Source: Eupeodes corollae
Lineage: Eukaryota > Arthropoda > Insecta > Diptera > Syrphidae
NCBI RefSeq assembly: GCF_945859685.1
Contig: NW_026605601.1
Coordinates: 44,001 to 108,000, forward strand
DNA: 64,000 nucleotides
Reading direction: 5' to 3'
Shown: in pieces, positions 43,654 through 53,125 of the stretch
Layout of the letters: the number at the start of each line of letters is the position of its first letter
Numbering within the stretch: position 1 is the first letter of the stretch
The notes under the pieces: generated by a model
Seen by the model: the letters and a program-made list of their open reading frames with translations, nothing else
Told to the model about the DNA's origin: nothing
Database searches by the model: none
Made by a program: the position numbers and the translations under genes

Positions 43654-44769
43654 ACAATTAAATATAAAAGAGATTGAAAATAGAAATCATACACCGTTGA
43701 CGAACAAAATACCTAATTTTTTTTCATTTGCCAATGAATATATGTATGTATATACTAAATACCTGATGATTATCAAAAAAAATTATTTTGCTAATTTACT
43801 TACTTTTTTGTACCAAAACATATTTTTTTTCGAAATGGAAACATAAAATAAAATTCCTTTTTGTGAACATTTTTTTTTGTTGCTTTAGTCGCAAGAACAT
43901 ATTTTATTCTTTGTATTATTCTTTTTTCGAAATGGAAACAAAAATTAAATAAAATTCCTTTTTCTGAAATTTTTTTTGTTGCTTTGCATATTTTATTCTT
44001 TTTTCCGTAGAAAAAATTTTTTTTTTTGCTGCTTTACGGATTGGATACGAACAAATATTTCTTTTTCCAAAGGAAGAAAAAACATTTGTTTGTTGCTTTC
44101 TTTTTCTTCGTACGAGAATATTTTAGAATATATACAAAAAATTGAAAAATAAACACATCTCTTAATAGAAATTATTGGATACGAACAAATATTTCTTTTT
44201 GCAGAGGAAGAAAAAAACATTTTTTGTTTGTTGGTTTCTTTTTCTTTGAAAAAAAATAAAAAATATTTTTTCCGAACTGAAAAAAAAATGTTTTGTTGCT
44301 TTACGGATTGGATACGAACAAATATTTCTTTTTCTTCGTACCAGAATATTTTAAAATAGCTATATACCTACAAGAAATTGAAAAATAACCACATCTTTTA
44401 ACAGAAATTAGAATTGCATACGAACAAATATTTCTTTTTCCAAAGAAAGAAAAAAACATGTTTGTTGGTTTCTATTTCTTTGAAAAAAAAAAAAAATAAA
44501 AAATATTTTTTCCGAACTGAAAAAAAAAATGTTTTGTTGCTTTACGGATTGGATACGAACAAATATTTCTTTTTGCAAAGGAAGAAAAAACATTTGTTTG
44601 GTTTCTTCTTCTTTGAAAAAAAAATGTGTTGCTTTACGGATTGGATACAAACAAATATTTCTTTTTGCAAAGAAAGAAAAAACATTTGTTTGTTGGTTTC
44701 TTCTTCTTCGTATTTTAAAATATATACAAAAATGAAAAATATACACATCTCTTAATAGAAATTATCTGT
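43654..44769. other. H4-H2A spacer, unit 2
   Basis: T/A-rich degenerate repeats of about 110-150 bp built on TTGCTTTACGGATTGGATAC, GAACAAATATTTCTTTTT and GAAGAAAAAACATTTG. The H4 and H2A genes converge on this region. No gene is supported; the open frames are repeat readings. Confidence 0.88.
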
Positions 44770-44785
44770 CGTCCTGAAAAGGACG
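44770..44785 (-). terminator. H2A histone 3' stem-loop, unit 2
   Basis: It matches unit 1 (CGTCCT-TTTC-AGGACG on the minus strand), so the 3' signal remains although the gene is truncated. Confidence 0.93.
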
Positions 44786-44818
44786 GTTTTTTTTTTGGTT
44801 TGCTGTCACTACATAGAT

Positions 44819-45024
44819 TTAAGCACTTTTCTCTGTCTTCTTTGGCAACAAAACAGCTTGAATATTTGGAAGAACACCTCCTTGTGCGATTGTGACTCCA
44901 GAAAGTAATTTATTCAATTCCTCGTCGTTCCGAATAGCCAATTGCAAATGGCGGGGAATAATTCTAGTTTTTTTGTTGTCACGAGCAGCATTTCCCGCCA
45001 ATTCCAAGACTTCTGCCGCCAAAT
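44819..45024 (-). pseudogene. His2A: Histone H2A, unit 2, 5'-truncated
   Basis: Only the last 68 or so codons remain (YLAAEVLELAGNAARDN to KTEKSA). Homology to unit 1 stops at 45024 and jumps to the H2B leader (unit 1 position 26646). The H2A start, N-tail and first half of the histone fold are therefore deleted, together with the promoter. The reading frame continues into H2B leader sequence without an ATG. It cannot make a functional H2A. Confidence 0.93.
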
Positions 45025-45101
45025 AAAATTCACAGTTCTCGTTCAGTCGTCATTGTGTGCAGTTCGTTAATAGTGAAAGTGAAGTGAATTATAAAAATAA
45101 A

Positions 45102-45473
45102 ATGCCGCCAAAAACTAGTGGTAAAGCAGCTAAAAAAGCCGGAAAGGCACAAAAAAATATCACCAAGACCGATAAGAAGAAGAAGCGCAAGAGGAAGGAA
45201 AGCTACGCAATCTACATTTACAAAGTTTTGAAGCAAGTTCATCCTGACACTGGAATTTCATCGAAGGCCATGAGCATCATGAATAGTTTTGTGAACGACA
45301 TCTTCGAAAGAATTGCTGCTGAAGCCTCTCGCTTAGCTCACTACAACAAGCGTTCAACAATCACAAGTCGGGAAATCCAGACTGCCGTGCGATTGTTGTT
45401 GCCTGGTGAACTAGCCAAGCATGCTGTTAGTGAAGGAACAAAGGCGGTTACCAAATACACAAGCTCGAAGTAA
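45102..45473 (+). CDS. His2B: Histone H2B, unit 2 (CDS intact, promoter truncated)
   Basis: The 123-residue core histone H2B (MPPKTSGKAAKKAGKAQK to AVTKYTSSK) appears identical to Drosophila H2B. The basic tail KKKKRKRKES and the fold YAIYIYKVLKQVHPDTGISS are intact. The true start is ATG at 45102; an open frame runs upstream without ATG. Only about 78 bp of leader remain before the deletion junction, keeping the TCAGTC initiator-like element but losing the TATA-like element and the rest of the divergent promoter. Expression from the native promoter is doubtful. It is followed by a duplicated stem-loop. Confidence 0.95.
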   Translation: MPPKTSGKAAKKAGKAQKNITKTDKKKKRKRKESYAIYIYKVLKQVHPDTGISSKAMSIMNSFVNDIFERIAAEASRLAHYNKRSTITSREIQTAVRLLLPGELAKHAVSEGTKAVTKYTSSK

Positions 45474-45759
45474 TTTTTTTTTTATTGAATTTCTTCAAAA
45501 ATGGCCCTTTTCAGGGCCGCAAAAATATCAATAAGAGATTAGAGAATTGAAAAAAAAATATTTTTTCTACCTGCGGAAAAATTCGTTAAATAAATATTTT
45601 TATTTGTGATTGAAGTAATTTTTTTTTTATTTAATTTCTTCAAAAATGGCCCTTTTCAGGGCCGCAAAAATATCAATAAGAGATTAGAGAATTGACAAAA
45701 AAATATATTTTTTTTTCTACCTGCGGAAAAATTCGTTAAATAAATATTTTTATTTGTGA
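45467..45759 (+). repeat. Duplicated H2B 3' end with two stem-loops, unit 2
   Basis: Stem-loops GGCCCTTTTCAGGGCC lie at 45503-45518 and 45648-45663, within 145-bp direct repeats starting at 45467 and 45612, as in unit 1. Confidence 0.92.
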
Positions 45760-45847
45760 TTGTAAGAGTATTTTCTATGAAAAAAATAAATTTTGTAAAT
45801 TGTTCCAGACGCCACGTGAATCATGTCGCGTCCAATAGAAACACAAA

Positions 45848-46169
45848 TCAAATGGGGTGGCGCAACAGTCCGTTGTGAACCAGGGCCTAGTGACTTACAA
45901 CTCTCAACCATTCCTGTGTGCGAGTACTGTTGTCAGGAATGGAAGGGACCTACAGTTTAATGCCGAATCCGAACGGCTAGTTTGAGAAAGCACTTTTTCA
46001 TGACAAGAATTACTCTTGAAGGATTTGTCAATTCCTCGCAAGAGGCAGTACCCGCGAAAATTATTTTTTTTTTTTTTTTTTAAATTAAGGTGGCGCAGGC
46101 AGGGATTGAACCCAAGACCCCTTGCATGACAGTCCAACGCACTAACCATCATGCCACGGGTACTACAAA
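45848..46169 (-). mobile_element. SINE in the H2B-H1 spacer, unit 2
   Basis: A 322-bp tRNA-headed SINE in minus orientation, flanked by the 14-bp duplication AATAGAAACACAAA (45834-45847 and 46170-46183). It has tRNA-like A and B boxes at its 5' end, an internal A-run and the LINE-like tail GGACTGTTGCGCCACC. Unit 1 has the empty site. Confidence 0.93.
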
Positions 46170-46183
46170 AATAGAAACACAAA

Positions 46184-48058
46184 CATTTTTTTTATTGTTC
46201 TACGCATCGTGTACAGTCTCGAAGCGTCGCAAAAGTTTTAATAAGAAACTAGAGATTTGAGAAGAAAGGTATATACATATATTTTTTTTGCCTGTGGAAT
46301 GATTTTATGAATCTATTTTGTTTTTCTTTGTGATTTTTGATTAGAAAATATATTTTCTATCAAAAGAAATACAAAAGTTAGTTCTGTTAATTGTTCCAGA
46401 CACCACGTGTATCGTGCCGAGTCAAGTAGAAACGAAAAACATACAAAAAATACATTTTATTAAATAATTTTGTTTGTTTTGTTCTACCCATCGTGTCCAG
46501 TTATGTCGCTATGTGTACAGTGTACAGTCACGTAGCGTCACAAAAATATCTATAAAATATTAGAGAATTAAATTTGTTTGTGTTTTTTGATGTCAGATGT
46601 ATGTAATTTCTATGAAAAGAAATACAAAATTCTTGTTATTTTGTTTAAGATTTTTTTTATTGTTCTACGCATCGAGTACAGTCTCGAAGCGTCACAAAAT
46701 TTTTAATAAGAAACTAGAGAATTTAAAGAAATGTAGGTTTTCTTTGCCTGTGGAATACATATTGTTTTTTGTTTTAATTTTTGATTACAAAATATATTTT
46801 CTATGAAAAGAAATACAAAACTTACTTTTGTTGATTGTTCCAGACACGACGTGTATCATGCCGAGTCAACTAAAAACAAAAAAATATAAATTTTGTTTGT
46901 ATTGTTCTACCCATCGTGTCCAGTTATGTCGCTATGTGTACAGTCACGTAGCGTCGCAAAAACATCTAGGTATAAAATATTAGAGAATTAAATTTGTTTG
47001 TGTTTTTTGATGTCAGATGTACGTATGTAATTTCTATGAAAAGAAATACAACACTCTTGATATTTTGTTTTAGAATTTTCTTAATTGTTGCGGATATACT
47101 TCATGTCGCGTCCAGTCGATAAAAATATATGAAAATATATGTAATTTCTATGAAAAGAAATACAAAACTCTTGATAAATTGTGTAAGAATTTTTTTATTT
47201 GTTGCAGGAATGCGTCATGTCGCGTCCAGTCGATAAAAATATATGAAAATATATGTAATTTCTATGAAAAGAAATACAAAACTCTTGATAAATTGTGTAA
47301 GAATTTTTTTATTTGTTGCAGGAATGCGTCATGTCGCGTCTAGTCCATAAAAATACATGAAAACAAATACCTACATTTTGCCAAAGTATTTCGTTTGTAT
47401 TTTTCTACGCATCGTGTACAGTCACATAGCGTGGAAACATTTCAATAATTACGTAGGTATTAGAGAAATGCAAAAAAAGAAAAATATGTTGTTGTCTTAT
47501 TTGATAGTAAAAGTATTTTCTATGAAAGATATTTATTGTTGAAGGCATCGCATCGCGTCCAATCACAAAAAAGTAGAAAATAAACAGTACAGTCTCGCCC
47601 ATACATATCGCATCGTACCTAGTAGCTGTAGTTAGAAAATAGGCGCAAAAATATATATTATTTATTTGTATTGATATTTCCTTTCTTTCTGCCCAATGAG
47701 AAATACATATGAATACAAATAAATTAAGTTTGCTTTTGAATACCTATTTCATAAAAAAACTATTTTCTGTAGAACAAAAAAAGGACGAAAATAAATGCAA
47801 AACTAAATACGTTTTCGGTTGTTCAGTCTCGCCCAGACAAATCGCATCGTGCCTAGTAGCTGTAGTAAGAAAATAGGCGCAAAAATATATTATTTATTTG
47901 TATTGATATTTCCTTTCTTTCTGCCCAATGAGAAAAACATATGAATACAAATAAATGAAGTTTGCATTTGCAATACCTATTTCATTAAAAAAAGTATTTT
48001 CTGTAGAACAAAAAAGCGCGAAAATAAATGCAAAACAAAATACGTTTCCGTTTGTTCA
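46184..48058. other. H2B-H1 spacer after the SINE, unit 2
   Basis: Degenerate tandem repeats as in unit 1. They include a 113-115 bp unit marked by ATGTCGCGTC near 47104, 47219 and 47332, and a duplicated block with CGCATCGT.CCTAGTAGCTGTAG near 47606 and 47842. Compared with unit 1 there is one extra repeat and an extra 0.5 kb at the right end. No gene is supported. Confidence 0.82.
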
Positions 48059-48180
48059 GTAGTGGTAGTCCCGTAGCGGCGACAGCGCGCGCCGGCCGCG
48101 CGGCGGCGTCGCATCGCATCCAGCCACTTCACCACCTATCCCGTCGCCGTTGCTCCACCAGCCCATCGCATCTCAACGCT
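48059..48180. other. GC-rich patch in the H2B-H1 spacer, unit 2
   Basis: About 120 bp of very GC-rich sequence (for example GCGGCGACAGCGCGCGCCGG) lie in a strongly AT-rich spacer. It is present in units 2 and 3 and absent from unit 1. No coding capacity is evident beyond a short accidental frame. Its origin is unknown. Confidence 0.8.
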
Positions 48181-48260
48181 ATCATCGAGATAGTCCAAAA
48201 ATTCTCCCTCCTTTTTAATAAAAAAAAGTTTTTATATCTCATTTTAGTATATTTTTTGTC

Positions 48261-48274
48261 GCCCTGAAAAGGAC
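48261..48274 (-). terminator. H1 histone 3' stem-loop, unit 2
   Basis: GTCCT-TTTC-AGGGC on the minus strand, downstream of the H1 stop. The outermost base pair seen in unit 1 is lost by a G at 48260-48261, leaving a 5-bp stem with one wobble. Confidence 0.85.
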
Positions 48275-48324
48275 TGTGGATTTTTGTTTTGATTTCAACT
48301 TTGTTTTTCATTGAAATGGAAATT

Positions 48325-48981
48325 TTACTTCTTTGCCTTTTTAACAGCGACTGCCTTTTTTGGCTTGGCTGCTGCTGTGGCTGATTTTGCTTTTGGCACT
48401 TTAGGTTTAGGCGCGGCTGCCTTTGCTTTTGTTGGCTTTGCCTTAACTGCACTCGTTTTTTTAACACTTTTTACTTTTGGTTTTTCCACCTTCTTTTTAT
48501 CTGCACTGGCACTTTTTTTTGTTGTGGCGGCTACTTTTTTTACTTTCTTTTCACCAGACACTTTTTTTAATTTTTTGTCACCAGCAGCGGCAGCTTTTGG
48601 TTTGGCGGCAGATTTTTTCTTCTCAGCAGACTTGGCCTTTGGTTCCTTGTTGGCACTAGGCGACAATTTAAAAGAACCCGCAGCTCCTTTTCCTTTGGTT
48701 TGCACTAATTTACCACTTATTACAGCACCTTTTAAATATTTTTTTATAAACGGAGCAAGTTTTTGTACATCAACTTTGTAAGTAGCAGCAATATATTTTT
48801 TGATTGCCAAAAGGGAAGAACCACCGCGATCTTTCAATGTTTTAATTGCCGCATCCACCATTTGCTGAGTCGGAGGATGAGTTGGTGCCGATTTTGGTTT
48901 TTTTGACCCACTTGCGGCGGCAGCTTTTTTTGGTTTTTTTTCCGCAACGATTGCAGGAGACGTAGCTACAGTATCTGCCAT
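48325..48981 (-). CDS. His1: Linker histone H1, unit 2 (intact)
   Basis: A 218-residue linker histone that binds nucleosome entry-exit DNA. The start is ATG at 48981 (MADTVATSPAIVAEKKPKK). The globular winged-helix domain spans about residues 38-112, from HPPTQQMVDAAIKTLKDRGG through LLAIKKYIAATYKVDVQKLA and FIKKYLKGAV to GSFKL. A roughly 105-residue Lys/Ala/Pro tail ends KKAVAVKKAKK. It is shorter than Drosophila H1 (about 256 residues), mostly in the tails. A histone-type stem-loop follows the stop. Unit 3 carries an identical or nearly identical copy. Confidence 0.95.
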   Translation of the reverse strand: MADTVATSPAIVAEKKPKKAAAASGSKKPKSAPTHPPTQQMVDAAIKTLKDRGGSSLLAIKKYIAATYKVDVQKLAPFIKKYLKGAVISGKLVQTKGKGAAGSFKLSPSANKEPKAKSAEKKKSAAKPKAAAAGDKKLKKVSGEKKVKKVAATTKKSASADKKKVEKPKVKSVKKTSAVKAKPTKAKAAAPKPKVPKAKSATAAAKPKKAVAVKKAKK

Positions 48982-50244
48982 TTTGAATTCACTATTATTA
49001 ATCACTTTAGAGCACAATTTTAAGAAATAGAAACACGTTTTTGTTAAAATTGCGCCAAATCCGCACCTACAGAAACGGCTAAATGAGAATCAAAGAGAGC
49101 GAAGGTATACAAAAAATTCATTTTGTACATAATTTGTACACTTTTGCAACTTAGTTTCCTCTTAAAACTTCAAAAATTTACGTCTTTTCGACCTTAATAT
49201 TATAAAACAATTGACAAAATTTATTCTTACAATAATAATAGATAATTTAATAAATAATTTGATTGAAAAAACACTATCTATCAATGCATTAATAACAATT
49301 AAAGTAAATGTTTGGTGGTATTTTTTTAATACTTACCAACAAGAATGTTTATATTTAATAAATTAAACATATTTTCAGCTTGAAATTATTTTTAACATAA
49401 AGCTGATAGTTTATTTAAACTAAATAACTAAAAATTTCATCAAATTCTTACTTAATTTCTTTTTAATAAAATTAAAACAATATGGGTAATGAAACGCGTA
49501 GCATTTTTTCCCTAGGCTGTGACTTTTTCTTAGAAAATTTGTTAAACATTATCCCAAGCAAGAAAACAAATGAAAAAACTATATTTATATTATTTTGTTC
49601 ATAAATATTAAATATTTAATCCATAACAAACATTAAAATACCAAAAATTTAAACAAATAATCAAGCAATCAAAACTCATAAACTATCGAATATTCGCTTG
49701 CCAAGGTTTACAAATTCACATTTGTATTACAAAAATCTGTACATTGAAAAAAAAACTTTCTTGCTTCAAAATTTGCCTTCAGATATATAAAAAAAAACAA
49801 AGCATAGACTTATAAAATACATCATTGAATTATTAAAAATTAAAACACACAAAACTCAAACATTTTCGAGTATTGACTTGCTTAGTAGACAAATTCACAT
49901 TTTTACGAGTATTACAAAAAACTGTACATAGAAAAAAATTCTTACTTGAAAATTTGCCTTCAGACATAAAAAAAAGAAGCAATGCCTTATAAAATAACTA
50001 TAATTAAAAAAGAAAAACAAAATTCATAAATTTTCGAGCATTGGCTTGCGTAGGTATAAATATTTTCATTTGTATGATAAAAACTATGCATAGAAAGCAA
50101 GCAATAACATTTTCAAAATTTGCCTTCAAAGTAAATTATCACATTATCTTTCTACCTAAAATAAAAAAAAAATCGTGGAAATCGATAGGTACGTAATTAC
50201 TAGATTGAATTAAAATTCATTTATATCTCTTTTAAATATTTTGT
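48982..50244. other. H1-H3 spacer, unit 2
   Basis: An AT-rich spacer with degenerate 165-180 bp repeats marked by AAATTTGCCTTCA, as in unit 1, plus a short ATTACAAAAATCTGTACAT segment (near 49735) that unit 1 lacks. It holds the H1 promoter; no other gene is seen. Confidence 0.8.
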
Positions 50245-50260
50245 GGTCCTGAAAAGGACC
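50245..50260 (-). terminator. H3 histone 3' stem-loop, unit 2
   Basis: GGTCCT-TTTC-AGGACC on the minus strand, 28 nt after the stop, as in unit 1. Confidence 0.95.
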
Positions 50261-50288
50261 GTTGAATATTTTTTTTAACCTCGATGAT

Positions 50289-50699
50289 TTAAGCACGTTC
50301 GCCACGGATGCGTCTGGCCAATTGAATGTCTTTTGGCATAATTGTGACACGTTTGGCATGGATGGCGCACAAATTTGTGTCTTCAAACAGACCAACCAAA
50401 TAAGCTTCACTTGCTTCTTGAAGCGCCATAACAGCTGAGCTCTGGAAACGCAAATCTGTTTTGAAATCTTGAGCAATTTCACGAACTAAACGTTGGAAAG
50501 GCAATTTACGAATTAACAATTCGGTGCTTTTCTGATAACGACGAATCTCACGAAGAGCCACTGTTCCAGGACGATAACGATGTGGTTTCTTTACACCTCC
50601 TGTTGCTGGAGCACTTTTACGAGCTGCCTTTGTTGCCAGTTGCTTACGTGGGGCTTTTCCACCAGTCGATTTACGGACAGTTTGCTTTGTACGAGCCAT
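50289..50699 (-). CDS. His3: Histone H3, unit 2, variant A7V
   Basis: A full-length 136-codon H3 whose only visible deviation is Ala7 to Val (ARTKQTVRKS; codon at 50676-50678, GCC to GTC). This lies between Lys4 and Lys9, in the tail read by H3K9 methylation enzymes. P38 and RRIRGERA are normal. It is followed by a histone stem-loop. The SINE at 50733-51055 starts 33 bp before the ATG (its target duplication only 24 bp before), between the gene and its native upstream region, so transcription may be impaired. Confidence 0.94.
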   Translation of the reverse strand: MARTKQTVRKSTGGKAPRKQLATKAARKSAPATGGVKKPHRYRPGTVALREIRRYQKSTELLIRKLPFQRLVREIAQDFKTDLRFQSSAVMALQEASEAYLVGLFEDTNLCAIHAKRVTIMPKDIQLARRIRGERA

Positions 50700-50732
50700 G
50701 ATTTCACTTTTTTTCACTTCACTATTAAACAC

Positions 50733-51055
50733 CGTAAGTACCCGTAGCATGATGGTTAGTGCGTTGGACTGTCATGCAAGAGGTCTTGGGTTCAATCCCT
50801 GCCTGTGCCACCTTAATTAAAAAAAAAAAAAAAATAATTTTCACGGGTACTGCCTCTTGCGAGGAATTGACAAATCCTTCAAGAGTAATTCTTGTCATGA
50901 AAAAGTGCTTTCTCAAACTAGCCGTTCGGATTCGGCCTTAAATTGTAGGTCCCTTCCATTCCTGACAACAGTACTCGCACACAGGAATGGTTGAGAGTTG
51001 TAAGTCACTAGGCCCTGGTTCACAACGGACTGTTGCGCCACACCATTTGATTTTG
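50733..51055 (+). mobile_element. SINE in the H3-H4 intergenic region, unit 2 (complete)
   Basis: 323 bp flanked by ATTAAACAC (50724-50732 and 51056-51064). The tRNA-like head has A box TGGTTAGTGCG (50753-50763) and B box GGTTCAATCCC (50789-50799). An A-run follows, then a roughly 200-bp unrelated body and a 33-base tail shared with the RTE LINE at 59361. It transposes by borrowing a LINE reverse transcriptase. Unit 3 has the empty site (58743-58751). Confidence 0.94.
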
Positions 51056-51184
51056 ATTAAACACAACACTTTTATTCACAATTTTTTTAGAAAAATCGAA
51101 TGTAGATTTCTGTTTAAGTCATTAAATTGGCTATTCATGTTTCCGTTCGACTGTTTTTTTCATTTTCGTTGTCGATTTATTTGG

Positions 51185-51236
51185 CCAATCAAAATTAAGA
51201 ATTGTTATGAAAAATAAGTATAAATACTTGTGGTAT
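51185..51236 (+). promoter_or_regulatory. H4 promoter elements, unit 2
   Basis: CCAAT at 51185-51189 and TATAAATA at 51229-51236, as in unit 1. Confidence 0.85.
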
Positions 51237-51327
51237 TTCGAGCGAAGAGCCACAGTTTAACAGTGACTCTTGTGCAGTGCAGTTCTCTAGTTCAGTTTAA
51301 GTGTTTTTTATAATTAAATAAATAAAA

Positions 51328-51639
51328 ATGACTGGTCGTGGTAAAGGAGGAAAAGGTTTGGGCAAAGGCGGAGCTAAGCGGCATCGTAAGGTATTGCGTG
51401 ATAACATCCAAGGAATCACGAAACCAGCAATTCGTCGATTGGCTCGTCGTGGAGGTGTAAAACGTATTTTTGGTTTGATTTACGAAGAAACACGTGGAGT
51501 GTTGAAAGTTTTTCTGGAAAATGTTATCCGAGATGCCGTTACTTACACCGAACACGCTAAGCGTAAGACAGTTACAGCTATGGATGTAGTTTACGCTTTG
51601 AAGAGACAAGGGCGTACTCTTTACGGTTTCGGAGGTTAA
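51328..51639 (+). CDS. His4: Histone H4, unit 2, variant S47F
   Basis: A 103-codon histone H4, normal except Ser47 to Phe (KRIFGLIY; codon 51469-51471, TCT to TTT), in the histone fold next to the H3 contact. Ser47 is otherwise invariant in animals and a known phosphorylation site, so this copy may be subfunctional. The promoter (TATAAATA) and 3' stem-loop are intact. Confidence 0.95.
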   Translation: MTGRGKGGKGLGKGGAKRHRKVLRDNIQGITKPAIRRLARRGGVKRIFGLIYEETRGVLKVFLENVIRDAVTYTEHAKRKTVTAMDVVYALKRQGRTLYGFGG

Positions 51640-51663
51640 GAATTTTATTCGAAACAAACAATC

Positions 51664-51679
51664 GGTCCTTTTCAGGACC
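51664..51679 (+). terminator. H4 histone 3' stem-loop, unit 2
   Basis: GGTCCT-TTTC-AGGACC, 24 nt after the stop, followed by AAGAGAT. Confidence 0.95.
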
Positions 51680-52794
51680 ACAATTAAATATAAAAGAGAT
51701 TGAAAATAGAAATCATACACCGTTGACGAACAAAATACCTAATTTTTTTTCATTTGCCAATGAATATATGTATGTATATACTAAATACCTGATGATTATC
51801 AAAAAAAAATTATTTTGCTAATTTACTTACTTTTTTGTACCAAAACATATTTTTTTTCGAAATGGAAACATAAAATAAAATTCCTTTTTGTGAACATTTT
51901 TTTTTGTTGCTTTAGTCGCAAGAACATATTTTATTCTTTGTATTATTCTTTTTTCGAAATGGAAACAAAAATTAAATAAAATTCCTTTTTCTGAAATTTT
52001 TTTTGTTGCTTTGCATATTTTATTCTTTTTTCCGTAGAAAAAAATTTTTTTTTTGCTGCTTTACGGATTGGATACGAACAAATATTTCTTTTTCCAAAGG
52101 AAGAAAAAACATTTGTTTGTTGCTTTCTTTTTCTTCGTACGAGAATATTTTAGAATATATACAAAAAATTGAAAAATAAACACATCTCTTAATAGAAATT
52201 ATTGGATACGAACAAATATTTCTTTTTGCAGAGGAAGAAAAAAACATTTTTTGTTTGTTGGTTTCTTTTTCTTTGAAAAAAAATAAAAAATATTTTTTCC
52301 GAACTGAAAAAAAAATGTTTTGTTGCTTTACGGATTGGATACGAACAAATATTTCTTTTTCTTCGTACCAGAATATTTTAAAATAGCTATATACCTACAA
52401 GAAATTGAAAAATAACCACATCTTTTAACAGAAATTAGAATTGCATACGAACAAATATTTCTTTTTCCAAAGAAAGAAAAAAACATGTTTGTTGGTTTCT
52501 ATTTCTTTGAAAAAAAAAAAATAAAAAATATTTTTTCCGAACTGAAAAAAAAAATGTTTTGTTGCTTTACGGATTGGATACGAACAAATATTTCTTTTTG
52601 CAAAGGAAGAAAAAACATTTGTTTGGTTTCTTCTTCTTTGAAAAAAAAATGTGTTGCTTTACGGATTGGATACAAACAAATATTTCTTTTTGCAAAGAAA
52701 GAAAAAACATTTGTTTGTTGGTTTCTTCTTCTTCGTATTTTAAAATATATACAAAAATGAAAAATATACACATCTCTTAATAGAAATTATCTGT
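51680..52794. other. H4-H2A spacer, unit 3
   Basis: Nearly identical to 43654-44769; the same T/A-rich repeats and no gene. Confidence 0.88.
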
Positions 52795-52810
52795 CGTCCT
52801 GAAAAGGACG
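52795..52810 (-). terminator. H2A histone 3' stem-loop, unit 3
   Basis: CGTCCT-TTTC-AGGACG on the minus strand, as in units 1 and 2. Confidence 0.93.
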
Positions 52811-52842
52811 GTTTTTTTTTGGTTTGCTGTCACTACATAGAT

Positions 52843-53048
52843 TTAAGCACTTTTCTCTGTCTTCTTTGGCAACAAAACAGCTTGAATATTTGGAAGAACA
52901 CCTCCTTGTGCGATTGTGACTCCAGAAAGTAATTTATTCAATTCCTCGTCGTTCCGAATAGCCAATTGCAAATGGCGGGGAATAATTCTAGTTTTTTTGT
53001 TGTCACGAGCAGCATTTCCCGCCAATTCCAAGACTTCTGCCGCCAAAT
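52843..53048 (-). pseudogene. His2A: Histone H2A, unit 3, 5'-truncated
   Basis: The same truncation as unit 2, with the same junction (homology to H2A ends at 53048, H2B leader follows). The deletion therefore arose once and was spread by unit duplication. Only the C-terminal half of H2A remains, with no start codon or promoter. Confidence 0.93.
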
Positions 53049-53125
53049 AAAATTCACAGTTCTCGTTCAGTCGTCATTGTGTGCAGTTCGTTAATAGTGA
53101 AAGTGAAGTGAATTATAAAAATAAA

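Larger units (their letters stand above)
43654..51679. repeat. Histone quintet repeat, unit 2 (8026 bp)
   Basis: Order H2A(-), H2B(+), H1(-), H3(-), H4(+). Matching genes in unit 3 lie 8024 bp away (H2B 45102/53126, H1 48325/56349, H3 50289/58313), with almost identical spacers. Units 2 and 3 are therefore recent copies of each other; unit 1 is more distinct. Confidence 0.95.

Noticed and set aside
44819..45022. Short H2A as a possible H2A variant gene in units 2 and 3
   Set aside because: No ATG, no promoter, and the junction is a simple deletion into the H2B leader; known short H2A variants are shortened at the other end.
50741..50811. Functional tRNA gene
   Set aside because: A and B boxes are present, but the sequence does not form a proper acceptor stem and is followed by a SINE body with target duplications; it is a tRNA-derived SINE head.
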